A stretch of 64,000 bases of DNA from Zantedeschia hybrid cultivar (lineage: Eukaryota > Streptophyta > Magnoliopsida > Alismatales > Araceae), in the NCBI GenBank assembly GCA_030544215.1, contig JARZZO010000004.1:43141980-43205979 (forward strand), given 5' to 3'. The notes under the pieces are model-generated. The model was not told the origin of the DNA. It did no database searches and was given only the letters and a program-made list of their open reading frames with translations. The position numbers were made by a program, and so were the translations under genes. Position 1 is the first letter of the stretch, and every line of letters starts with the position of its first letter. Below, piece by piece: positions 43,260-53,630 of the stretch.

Positions 43260-45511
43260 ATGATGCCTTCATTGCTCAAAGGAGGTGACATGACATGATC
43301 TGCGAAGGCATTGAGCAACAAAGTGTTAACACCTATAACCATTATATTTAGGACTGTCGCTGAGAAGAACACACTTTACGGCTGAGGGAAAAACTGTGCA
43401 GAGGAACACAAAGTAAGTACATCTAGAAGCATGAAGGATATTGTAGTTAGGAACTTGGAACAGAGGCACTTAAGAGGGAAATAGGCAGAAAGAATGGAGG
43501 AAGAGGTCATGTCAATGAGGATGGTTTGGGTGAGCACAACCTTGCCCTAAAAGGTACGAGGAAGAAGACCAACAATGGGCAGCGAACAATCTCAAGGATC
43601 TTGCTGTGCTTCCTCCCAGAAACACTAGTGTACTCAGGGAGTAAAGAGTATAGGAATATTGAAGAAGAGTGCCATTGGAGGACAGGTGATCACACATCTC
43701 AGAAGAGGCATACTTCTTGTGTCAGTATGAAGAACATCGATACAATGTATGAAAAAACTTTGTGATGACAATGAGAGTAAGTCAAACATGTTGATAAATT
43801 GATTGATAAATGCCAAGAACTTCAGAGTGATGTCGCATAAGGTAGACCCAGGTAAATGGTAGAATGAGAAAGCTCACCAATAGAACTTGAATAACAGAAT
43901 TACCTTATAGCAGAATGCAAATGTGTTGCAGCCTTCACATCGGATACCCTAAAACAAAGTTTCTGAAATAGACTCATGAAATGAGAAAAAGGAACGGCCT
44001 AGTGGTTTGCCAACCTTGTAGTTCTTACAACTATATAAATACGTAATGGTGGTAGGAACTTGGAGTTTACACTTAACTAAGGACCTAGGATAGGACTTAG
44101 ATATATGTCCAACCCTTTGATGCCGCAAGTTGGCAGTGGAGAAGATGACACTGCAAGAAGTAGAGGATAAGATGGCCAAACAAGGAAGAAGATGTTCCAA
44201 GTGAAACATACTGTCTACTCTAGCGCTGGAACTAATTGCCTGACATGTCTGCGGATGCTAAAATTAAGTAGCAAAACAAAATTGGATAAGATGGCTAAAG
44301 AAGGAAGTTGAAGATGTTCCGAGTGAAACATATTGTCCACTCTAGGGCTGGAACTAATCGCCTGACATGTCTGCAGATGCTAAAATTAAGTAGCGGAAAA
44401 AAATGTGTAACCAGAATTAATAAGACAGCTAACAAAAATGAAGTTCAAGGGGTAAATGAAGCATAGACTCAAAATGGCCGAAAGCCTTAGACTAATGGAC
44501 TGAGGGGTGATCCCTTATTGAGGTGCATGAAGAGGAGTGCCATCAGCATTGTGAATCTGAAAGTGGGAGGGAATTGAGGAGCAATTAAGAAAAGCTGAGT
44601 CACCAAGAACCATATGACGTAAAGCCTCACAGTTGAAGATCAAGGTAGAAACAGTACTAAAGGAAACAAAGAGAGTAAGAGCTCTTTAGACAAGCGGTCT
44701 GAGTGAAGTAGAAATTCACTGAAACTGTGGCAATTTCAGTCAAACTTGTCGTCGTTACTGGAACAAGAGACAGGGACTAGAGCTGCAGGTGAAGATGGCT
44801 CTAAATTTCGCAACAGTTATAGAGCATGTTTGGCAAGTTCTGCTGCTGGATAACTTCGGACGGTCCCCAGTAACATGTCCTCATGGTCAGCAATAGTGAC
44901 AACGAACATAAGACCAAGGTTGGTAATATTGTTAGATCGGTACGACTTGGTTTCTCAAAAGACTGAGTCGTATTGGTCCGACTAGGTACGACTTGTATGA
45001 GTTAGGCTGATTCAGGTCTAAGTCAGTATGTCTTGTAAACCCCAAAAAATGATACGACTCCTATGAGTCTTACCAAGTTGGCAAACCACACGAGGCAATC
45101 ACATTGACAAAGTCTAGAGGACTTGTCCCAAAAGGCTTAATCAAGCTGTGAGGGTAAGCAGGGCGAGCAAAAGGGCTTGCTGCTATTCTCCTTAGAGACA
45201 AATTCAACAAGGGCCTCATCTGAAGGGAAAGGTTCACCGCTGGAATAGATGAGCTGTAAGAGACTCAAACTTTGAATGAATGCACATCACAAAGAGCATT
45301 GATCTCACTAAATGCAAGAAGTGTGGTGATTGCTATATCCCTTAGCATGCATAGCATCAAGGTTAGCCCAGTACTAACAATGGTAGGTGAAGAACCCTGC
45401 AGAATGCTACCCCTGAATCCTGATGAACAGTATCATTCTTCTAGGGATATTCATGAGCTTCTCTTGTCTGAATATATCAATGAGAACAATACAAACCAGG
45501 TTGTAGAAGTG
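43259..45511. other. Unassigned stretch between LINE and hAT transposon
   Basis: No convincing protein domain. It continues on the far side of the hAT element (49599 onward), where a copia gag start on the minus strand is visible, so it may be degenerate copia sequence. It holds the 119-bp tandem repeat at 44165-44397 and a GACTCG-rich block at 44930-45080, which resembles the MITE at 29086 (ATGAGTCTTACCAAGTTGGC against GAGTTGGCGAACC). Confidence 0.4.
44165..44397. repeat. 119-bp tandem duplication
   Basis: 44165-44283 and 44284-44397 align at a 119-bp period with about 90% identity: GTGAAACATAYTGTCYACTC, GCTGGAACTAATYGCCTGAC and GATGCTAAAATTAAGTAGC words are shared. Confidence 0.85.
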
Positions 45512-46058
45512 GTGAGAGGCAAGGTTAAGAAACCCGGGATAGGGTCCCGGATCGGCCGGTCCAAAACCGATCGGATCGGCCGATTCCAATCCGAGTCAGC
45601 CCGATCCTGGCTGAGTCAGGCTCGGCTGGTTCGAATAGCAGAAAAAAATAGAAAAAAATATGAAAAAATGTGGAAAAAATATAAAACACAAATCTAATGC
45701 ATAATTGAGTTGCAATACATTGATTTGAAGTACATAAGATGTTGTTAGACAAAAAAACCTTGAATAAACTTACATATATGATTATGAACTTACATTTATT
45801 CCAAACGTACATTATGCTGAATGAACATATGGCTTACATACTCAGTCCATGACATATAGCTCTGGTAGTATTGTTCATATTGCATCACATATCGTCTATA
45901 GTCATCTGTATTGGTATAAATGACTGACAATTGTGGATATTCTAGACAACCCCCTGAATAGTCGGATGTATCAGAATGTTGAGGAGGGTAAACTACATAT
46001 CTAGTAGGCTGACTATACCCTTCGTATAGAGAATATGATGATGCATCTGATAGTTGCT

Positions 46059-46866
46059 TCAGATATTCTCTCTCCCTCCTAAGTTCTTCTTTGGCCTCTG
46101 TACGCTGAAGAGCTTTACCTTTGTCATTCCTCCTTGATTTGCTGAATGTTTGAATGGAAGATTCTTCACGTCCTGCTCTGCTACTATGATGTTCATCTTG
46201 GGTAGCATGTGTGTATTCTTCTTCTCCAGTGAATTGAATTGGTGGAGCTGGGGCTGGGGCTGGGGCACTGGTAGCATCTCCGCCATCCTCAGAACTGTCG
46301 GAGCTCGTCTTTGATGTCGAGTCATTTGAGGTTTGATATTGGACCTCATCACTTGGTTCTGGCGTTTCATCCTCTTCCTCGATAGTCTCCAAATCAGCAA
46401 TCTGAATTCCAGTACCACTCTTCCTTTTGTTTGGTGCTTGTTTTTTGCTCTTCTTCTGACGTTTTGGAGGAAAATCAGTAAGTTGAATTCAGGCTCATTT
46501 GAGGTGCTTGCATCAACCCATGCATTTAGTGGATGTTGCTCCTCGAACAGCTCATCCAAGTCTATGGGTTCTTCTGCATGTGTCGTCTCCGTGGTTTGTC
46601 CGGAAATTCTCTCTTTCTCCTGCCTTTGAAGGTTCCTTATGAGCTCCATATTTTTTAGCTTCAACCTCATGTTATAATGACAGAATACTAGCTTCTCTAG
46701 ACGGCTCGACTTCAATCTATTCCTTTGGTTAGTATGAATCAAGCCAAATGTGCTTCAGTTTCTCTTAGAACCTGATGAAGATGTTGTTTGACTTAAGACC
46801 CGAATTGCAACATAGGCTAGATCTTCATACCCATATGCTTTTCTATGATCTAGCCACCAGTCAGCT
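46059..46866 (-). pseudogene. hAT transposase C-terminal dimerisation domain, with stop and frameshift
   Basis: From 46866 down: DWWLDHRKAYGYEDLAYVAI and VLSQTTSSSGSKRN, stop, then STFGLIHTNQRNRLKSSRL and LVFCHYNMRLKLKNME. The 'NWW..YG...P.L...A..VLSQ..SSS..ERNWSTF..IH.K.RN.L' pattern defines the hAT C-terminal dimerisation domain. After about 46490 the true frame moves to that of 45796-46392 (DLETIEEEDETPEPSDEVQ). Confidence 0.85.
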
Positions 46867-47250
46867 GTAAATAGAAAATTGGCCATGTCAACAATGTGCA
46901 AGTTATAATTAAAAATTAAGTAGAACATCTAATTAATAATTTTCAAACCTGAACTCAAAATTTTGGCAGCTCTTTGAGCAGTACTCGTCCCAAAGTGGTA
47001 TAACATCATTCTGTAATCATGTATTTGCTTGCATGCCATTATTGCTCTGTCCTCATCTGCAAGCATGCGCTTAATAACAGACTTAGCCCCCATCAACACT
47101 TCCGAGCAACTATCATAGTTATCCTTCTTCCCATCAGTTTTAAACATGTACTGAGGGTTGAAAAAATAACCTAAATAAATAAGTCGAAGTTAGTTATTAC
47201 TTAAGAGAAATGTGTATACAAATAATGCATATAGAAAGTTATTAGCTTAC

Positions 47251-48054
47251 CAGCTGCATGAAGATCGTGATGTAAAGTGTGTTCCCAACGTTTGTCTGTT
47301 ATGTCCCACCACTTCACATAGGTTGTTGGATTGTTAAGTTGAATGAGCTCCTTAGTTCTGACTATAGCTTCATATAAATTTTTCATATCCGATCTTCTTT
47401 CTCCATCACAAGATCGCAAGACACGGACAAGCGGTTCTACAATATTTAACACCGCTTGCACCCCCCTCAAGAAGGGTCTAGACTGAATTAGATCAACCAC
47501 TTTCTTGCCTTTCTCTCTGACTTTAGTTGGTACATGCCGCAATATGTGATTCTCCCAATCTTCCGATGCCACCATCCTAATCAAGTTGTTCTTTTGTTGA
47601 CTTAAACTATCTAGAGAGATATATTGAGATGCAAACTTGGTGGCTCCCGGACAAAGCAATTCTTTTCCATGAGTATGTGTGCGCATGATATCCAGAATGT
47701 TGTTGTGGTTGTAGATTAATGTGGTGATAAATCGACCACTCTTGACCACTCCATCTACCATCGGATCAGAGCAAATGTCTTCCAACATCAAGTCAATACA
47801 ATGAGCAGAACAGGGAACCCAGTATAGATGTTGTCTCTTCTGCATCAACATTTGTCCAGTTAACTTGAACGTCGCTGCATTGTCCGTAACCACTTGGACA
47901 ATCTTTTTTTTGCCCACTTCTTCCACCATTTGATCCATTAATTCATATAGGTACTGTGCATTCTTTATTTTTCCAGATGCATCAATGGACTTCCAAAATA
48001 CGGTTCCAACTTTGCAGTAAATTAAGAAGTTGATCATACTTCTTCTTGTTATCC
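47251..48054 (-). CDS. hAT transposase core exon (DUF659 and catalytic region)
   Basis: Begins after the acceptor near 48055 with ITRRSMINFLIYC, then GTVFWKSIDASGK, VVTDNAATFKLTG (catalytic-core Asp), VPCSAHCIDLMLEDI, the RFITTLIYNHNNIL block, LLCPGATKFASQYISL and KWWDITDKRWEHTL. It ends at HAAG before a donor at 47250. The exon is intact. The preceding frame up to 48181 is intron read-through. Confidence 0.85.
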
Positions 48055-48786
48055 CTGTAAAGTTCCAAACGTGATAAGAAATCAGAAAGAGACCCATTTT
48101 GATTAAGAAAAAATGAAGATAAGATAAGAAACTGAAGATAAGATTTATGTACCTGTCCATCCATCGCACATTAAAGTGCATCCATACTAATCCCAGATCC
48201 TTTCAAATGATTTAATATATGTTCGGATGTCATCAACTTCCATATCCAAGTACTTGTTGTATATCTCATATGTAGAAGGTCCTTCAACCCCTTTGCCAAC
48301 TTCTTGTATGGTCTCGATCATAGACTCATAATATGGCCCATTGGCAGCATTAGCAGGGATACTGTTATAAAAAAATCACTTAGATGTAACTCTCTCTATC
48401 TTCTCCTTACAAAGTTTTAAGTTCTTGAATGTAGCACTAATAGAAAGTTGTTTATCCCTCTTCTTGGTGAGCAAGGGATCTATTGGATCTACTCTAGGAT
48501 CTCCAGCTCTAGTGAACTCCTGAGGTAGCTCCTCGCATACATTAGCGCTCATGCCGGCGCTAGTGCTCTCTTGTGCAGAAGGTGTGGAGTCACTTCTTTG
48601 TCCTCCATATCTTCCAGTTTGTCGAAATAAGTCCTCATCTGCAAAGGACCGCTGGCCTGCTTCCATTGCACGTCGCAATTCAGCTTTAAATGTAAAAGAA
48701 AAAAAAAATAATCTACTATAACTATTTGTCTGAAAACGTTAAATGAAGAACATGAAAATAAGTTAAATAAGAAACTTACTTGTATC

Positions 48787-49158
48787 TCAATCATCAACAT
48801 TTATAGGTTGATTACTTCCACCAAGCCGGACTCCAGCATCAGACCTTCGCGCTGGTTCAGACAATTCCTCTCGAATTTCTTGTCTTCTTCTGGCAGTACT
48901 TGCTTTGCTTGATTCCTTCTCCTTCATATAAGTTCGAAATTGGATCATAACCTCTGAAAGAACTCGAGCACATACTGCAACTTCACCTTTTATTCCAGCA
49001 AGATGTTTGAATCGGTAGACCCCGCCAGAGACAATCCGGTTGCAATATTTGCATTGTATCTTTCTTTGGCCCATGTCCACCGGTGTGCAATGACCCCAAG
49101 CAGGATCAGCGCTAGGAGGATTCCCAGATGACCGTTCAGCGGGACCTTGAGATGCCAT
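48787..49158 (-). CDS. hAT transposase first exon: BED-type zinc finger
   Basis: The start MASQGPAERSSG fits as the first Met. The finger is visible as CKYCNRIVSGGVYRFKHLAG followed by KGEVAVC (Cys-X2-Cys...His pattern of BED domains, residues about 37-65), which binds element ends. The exon ends in INVDD followed by TGA a few bases before a GTAAGT donor; the stop is probably a recent change. Confidence 0.85.
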   Translation of the reverse strand: MASQGPAERSSGNPPSADPAWGHCTPVDMGQRKIQCKYCNRIVSGGVYRFKHLAGIKGEVAVCARVLSEVMIQFRTYMKEKESSKASTARRRQEIREELSEPARRSDAGVRLGGSNQPINVDD

Positions 49159-49598
49159 TTATTCACAGCACAAGAAGATGAGAGATCGCGGAGCTTGTAG
49201 TAGGCTAGAAGTGACCTCGTGGGAGAGATTGAGAGAGAATTCTATGATCGAGAGAGTGGGAGAGAGAGCAAGAATGTTAGGAGGCTCAAAGGAAATTTGT
49301 GGAGCCTTAGGAGGGCCTTGGGGGGGTTTAATTAGACCCCTAAGGCCCAAACTAGCCGTTGCTGGCCGTTTGGGAACGGCCAGCAATGGCTAGTCAAACT
49401 AGCCGTTGGGGGCCGGGTCGCGTCGATCCGAGCCGACCCGGCCCGATCCGGTCTCGGATCGCCTGATCCGGCTCGGATCGGGCGATCCGAATCCTTGACT
49501 CGGCCAAGTTACTCGGGATCGGCACGGATGGCCCAAGACTGGTCCGACTCGGCCGATCCGTACCGATCCGAGCCGAGTTTTTAAATCTTGGTGAGAGG

Positions 49599-50560
49599 CA
49601 TTAAGTCAAGTCATATATGAGTACCCACTGAGCAAATGATATATGCTTAGATCTCATGGTCAGTGGCTTGTCATGCCTCAAGAGTCACTGTTAGACTGCT
49701 AACCATAGTAGAAGATGTTGACAGTGAGAGCTCGTATGTTGGACTTGGTTGGTGTTGTAATGACCATTGGAGGCAGGATGGAGCCGGGCACATGCCTGCT
49801 ATAGACGTGTAGCTATCAGTTTCACCTGAACAGTAGCAGCCCAAGCAACATAGTTGCAGGCACCAACCAGTTGAACGTCCAGCTTGGGAAAATCATACTT
49901 TGTTGTAGATGCCATGGAAGCAGCACAAAGGCGAGTCCCAAGAGGATGGAGGCTGAAGTGGGGGATAGAAGGTCCATACAAGCAGGTCCTGATATCCCTC
50001 AACTGGAGTCCCAAATCAGCCAACGGAGTGCACCAATTGGAATAACCTCCAGACGGTTAGATGGTTCACCGTGGGATGATGTCATACGGATGCCGTTGCT
50101 AGCAGGTTGAGAGAGAGAAGATAGGGCCAGCCAGAAGAGGATCTATAGCTGCATTCACAAAGTTGCTGAGCCATTCTTAGGTCTGAGTGAGTTGTCCTAT
50201 AAAAGGTATTGATGAATTGGCCAATGAACAACATCAAGAAATGCCATATAGGATCTCGACATCATCTTGGAAGGCCAAAGAGAAGAGATCTCAGAGAGAT
50301 CTTGGATAGTGTGTGAATAATAGCCATATCATGATGTTGAACCCAAAAATAATCTCATATACAGATTTGCAAATTTGCATTGTATATGCATATATGACGC
50401 ATGCTCGCGTCGATGTGAAATTCCCATAGGAGAATACACATACATAGGCATGACGATATGTTCATGAAGGATCATGTCATGCAAAATAAGATGTATGCCT
50501 ATGATACAGGTGAATACTAGAAATCCATAAGAAACCATGGGCTCGCATTACGAGGGCAGC
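49599..50560 (-). pseudogene. Ty1/copia gag N-terminal remnant and flanking sequence
   Basis: On the minus strand 49799-49950 reads KYDFPKLDVQLVGACNYVAW, followed by AATVQVKLIA, the N-terminal 'copia-type gag' block. The rest is non-coding, possibly leader or LTR of the same element. The hAT transposon landed in the downstream part of this sequence. Confidence 0.6.
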
Positions 50561-50761
50561 GGGGTAAGAAACATACCTAGGCCACGAAGGCCTTAATCAG
50601 ATTTTTTTTAGGAGCCTAAGGCAGTCCCAAGTTGCTTGCTTCGGCTCCCGAAATCAACTCCTGAACCGCCTTTGCGATGCTCGATAGTGGGACCCCTAGG
50701 GAGACCCCAAATGCAGCGATAAGAGGGACACCAAATGCTGCAAAACAGAGGTCGAAATCAG

Positions 50762-51238
50762 TCCCAAAGTGGACTAAAATCTGTCCCGAAATGCGGCAAA
50801 ATCAGTCCTAGAACTCCCCCAAAATGGCCCCGAAATGGAGGCCCAATAGTGGGAGAGATAGGCCCAAGAAGTAGCCCTATGGGTGGGGCCAATATGAGGC
50901 CCAATAAGCCCCCAAATGGGCCCAAATTCAGTCCCAAAGTGGGCTGAAACCTGTCCCGAAATAAGGTAAAACCAGTCACGGAACTTACCTAAATCAGCCC
51001 CGAAGCGGAGGCCCAATGTCGGGAAAGGTAGGCCCAATAAATGGCCCAATGGGGGAACCCAAAAAGAGGCCCAATAGGCACCCCTAACAGGGCCAAACCA
51101 GTCCCGGAATGGGGCCAAAATGGTCTTCAAACTTGCCCAAGATGGCCTCAAATGAAGGCCCAATAACAAGGGAGGTAGGTCCAATAGGTGGCCCAATAAG
51201 AAGGCCCAATAAGGAGCTCAAATAGGCCAAAAAACCAG
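50762..51238. repeat. Tandem array with a 170-bp period, three units
   Basis: Units start at 50762, 50932 and 51102 (170, 170 and 137 bp), with a fourth start at 51239. Each begins TCCCRRARTGG and contains GGAGGCCCAATA, RGTAGGYCCAATA and AGGCCCAATARG words. The array lies just left of the Tat-type LTR. Elements of that lineage often carry tandem repeats next to the 3' LTR, so it may belong to such an element. Confidence 0.8.
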
Positions 51239-51389
51239 TCCACAAAGGGCACTAAATCTGCAGGCCAGAGAAGGGGAAAAATCTGAAAGCTCAAAGAGAA
51301 AATTTCCTAAAGAAGAAAGTGGACCCCTCTCTCCTATGCTCCTTTATTTAAATAGGCCAAGAGGGGGGAGGAGAGAGAGGGGGAACCCC

Positions 51390-51830
51390 CCACCGGTTCC
51401 AAGAGGGAAACCGGTGGGGGGGAGGAGGATTTCCCTCCCTCTCTTTCTTCTTAAAAAAATTCAAATAAGGGGGTGGGGGAATTAATTAAAGGAGGGGAGT
51501 TAATGGAGTTCTTAACCCCATTCATACTTGGTTTAGAACTCCATGCAAGCCCTCATTAAAACCCCCATCTTAAACCCCCTTTCACACCTAGCCCAAACCT
51601 AAAATTAATGGGCAAAAACCCCCTTTCACACTTGAAATCTGAAGACAAAAGGCCCAAAGCTCATTAAGAGCCAAAAAGGTGGGAAAAGAGGAGCATGGGG
51701 AGGGGAGAACCCCCCCACCGGTTTCCCAAAACCGGTGGGGGAGACCCCCCACCGGTTCCCAACCGGTGGGGGGCCCAACCGGTGGCCACCCCCCCCACCG
51801 GTTGGAACCGGTGGGGGTGTCCACCCCCCC
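51390..51830. repeat. Clustered CCCCACCGGT / ACCGGTGGGG palindromes in LTR U3
   Basis: At least eight occurrences, both orientations alternating, about 10-30 bp apart, upstream of the TATA box. The solo LTR keeps the same cluster at 58195-58710. They can form strong hairpins and G-rich structures. Confidence 0.8.
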
Positions 51831-51979
51831 CTCTCTCTCCCCTCAATGCTCTCTCTCACTCCCTTCTCTCACCCAGGGAATAAAAAAAATAAGAAAGGAG
51901 AGAGGGAGAGAGATTGGATCCGGTGGCACCCCCCCACCGTATGCCCATCCGGTGGCACCTCCCACCGGGCCCAATTTGG

Positions 51980-51991
51980 GGCCTATAAATA
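51980..51991 (+). promoter_or_regulatory. TATA box of the Tat-lineage LTR
   Basis: CCTATAAATAGG lies about 35 bp upstream of the likely start of the transcribed R region (ATTCAAACAGACC), the usual layout of LTR promoters. Confidence 0.6.
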
Positions 51992-53504
51992 GGACCCCAA
52001 GGTCCCCAATTCAAACAGACCACAAGCATACAAGCTGCCCATATACAAGGGTAGAATTGTGAGGGAGAGTGCTGTCCGGCTGAAGACCAAATTCGGGTTT
52101 TAAACCCGAATTTGCTGCGATTTCGGGAGGTCTTTCTTTCGTCCCGGGGAGTCCTCGCTCCTAAGGTTCAATCCTAAGGGAGGCTCTGCCGAATTTTTTG
52201 TAAAAAACACCCTGTTATAAGGCGAAATGCTGCCGAAATAAAGTCAGAATTTCTGTGCTTATGTGTGTCATTTAAATTTTATAATTATCATACTTTTTAA
52301 AAAGAAAATAATAATATGTATATATGTATATATTTTCCTAAAACCAAATAAAATTGTGTACATCCACAACTTAATCTTAACCTCACCCCATAAATAAACC
52401 AAATTCAGAAATCTGCATAAAATCATAATTAAGCCCCAAAGATAATTCATAATTAATTAATTAATGAAAATTCAGGAAAAATCAGTAAAAATCTGTAAGA
52501 AACCTGTAAAAACCTGAAATATGACATAAAAATCATAATAAATTCAAATACCCTTATATGTTTAATTAATTAATCAGCTAATTAAATTAATCATAAAAAA
52601 ATGAATAAAATGAATAAAATTAATAAAAAAAAATCAGAGAATTAGAAATCCGAAAGAATGTTAAATCATTAACCATATATCTAAAAACTTAATGTAAAAT
52701 TACGAAAATGCCCTCGTACGTAATATTTACACATATAACCCTAAAAATATTAAAATTCATATCATAAGCAGAATTTCTTCTCATATAGTCTGGATATCAT
52801 TAAATATGAACCCTAAGACTTAAAAACCCGGTTTTAAGGTAAAACTACTAAAAAACCCTCATACATTTAAAAATCAACTCCCTAACTCTCATAAAACTTG
52901 AAAACCTCTAAAACTCACTCCTACGTACTTTTAAGCTCTTATACTCTCATAAAACCCCCATAATTACATAAAAACTCCTAAAGGTGAATAATTGCAAAAA
53001 AGCCCCCTGTGGGACTAAAAATTGGGAATTAATCCACATAACTCGGAATTAATCCACCTAACTTGGAATCAATCATAATAATCAGGAACCAATCCTAAAC
53101 CATATAAAAATCATCTCCGAACTAGGGGTGAGGTTAAGGATCCAACTTAAAATATGCCTCCATAACCATATGCATGCGATGCCTATAATAGTAGTTTTGC
53201 ATGATTAAGGGCATCATACGGACGGTTAATTAAGGGTTGCCGAGCAGTTGCTCAGCGTAATTAACACTGACCGAGGTCAGTGGAGAGATGTCATATACTC
53301 GAATCTTCGCCTGATTCGAAGTCCCGGATTCCCTGAGGGCTAATCCCAAGCTCTCATAATAATCCGATAAAAATATAAAACCGACCTATAATCCTCTAGA
53401 TAAACAAAAAAATGGATTTCCGAATAATCCGACATAGGGAGGATAGATATGCTTAGGTCGGGTCCCGAACATTTACGAAGGTTTTTTTCCTTCGCAAACA
53501 GAGA

Positions 53505-53523
53505 TGGCACGCCCGGTGGGACC
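53505..53523 (+). other. Primer-binding-site-like sequence after the 5' LTR
   Basis: TGGCACGCCCGGTGGGACC follows the LTR end after four bases (GAGA). A TGG start and this composition are usual for the primer-binding region of Tat/Ogre-type gypsy elements. The exact tRNA was not assigned. Confidence 0.65.
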
Positions 53524-53630
53524 ACTCTTTCCCTTCATCTCTCCGTCCGGTGATGCCCTCACCATAACTCTACTACTAACTTTGCCATGTCTTATACAGG
53601 TGATTAAGTCTTCCGCCCGACCGGATAGCA

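Larger units (their letters stand above)
45796..49158 (-). pseudogene. hAT transposase gene (BED finger, DUF659, dimerisation domain), broken
   Basis: Exons on the minus strand, inferred from GT-AG sites: 48787-49158, about 48376-48690 running on to 48154, 47251-48054, about 46949-47171, and 45796-46866. Domain order is BED zinc finger, DUF659 with the catalytic core, then the hAT dimerisation domain (LAYVAIRVLSQTTSSSGSKR) and an acidic, Tyr/Gln-rich tail. Breaks are a TGA replacing the conserved Trp of the 'ERNWSTF' motif (46755-46757), a frameshift near 46480-46500 (the frames at 46059 and 45796 are parts of one protein), and an in-frame TGA just before the first intron (about 48786). The product would cut and join the element ends. 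Confidence 0.88.
45520..49590 (-). mobile_element. Nearly complete hAT transposon (4071 bp)
   Basis: Terminal inverted repeats are CAAGGTTAAGAAACCCGG at the left and CAAGATTTAAAAACTCGG (read inward) at the right. The exact 8-bp target duplication is GTGAGAGG (45512-45519 and 49591-49598). Both ends carry subterminal GATCGG/CCGATCC palindromes (45537-45630 and 49405-49575), as expected for transposase binding. The transposase gene fills the interior on the minus strand. Intact ends mean the DNA could still be moved if a related active transposase were present; its own transposase is broken. Confidence 0.92.
51340..53500 (+). mobile_element. 5' LTR of the Tat-lineage gypsy element
   Basis: The right edge is fixed by CAAACA at 53500 and the primer-binding site at 53505. 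The LTR is homologous to the reverse complement of the solo LTR 56426-58764 over nearly its whole length. The left edge is uncertain because no clear TG terminus was found near 51340. U3 has several ACCGGTGGGG/CCCCACCGGT palindromes (51390-51830). A TATA box (CCTATAAATAGG) is at 51980-51991. Confidence 0.75.

Noticed and set aside
43004..43372. Open frame with a long Ile-Tyr repeat
   Set aside because: Translation of the (AT)n microsatellite.
51588..51992. Overlapping open frames on both strands in the LTR
   Set aside because: They are translations of the CCCCACCGGT palindromes, Gly/Pro/Trp-rich in all frames, and lie inside an LTR.
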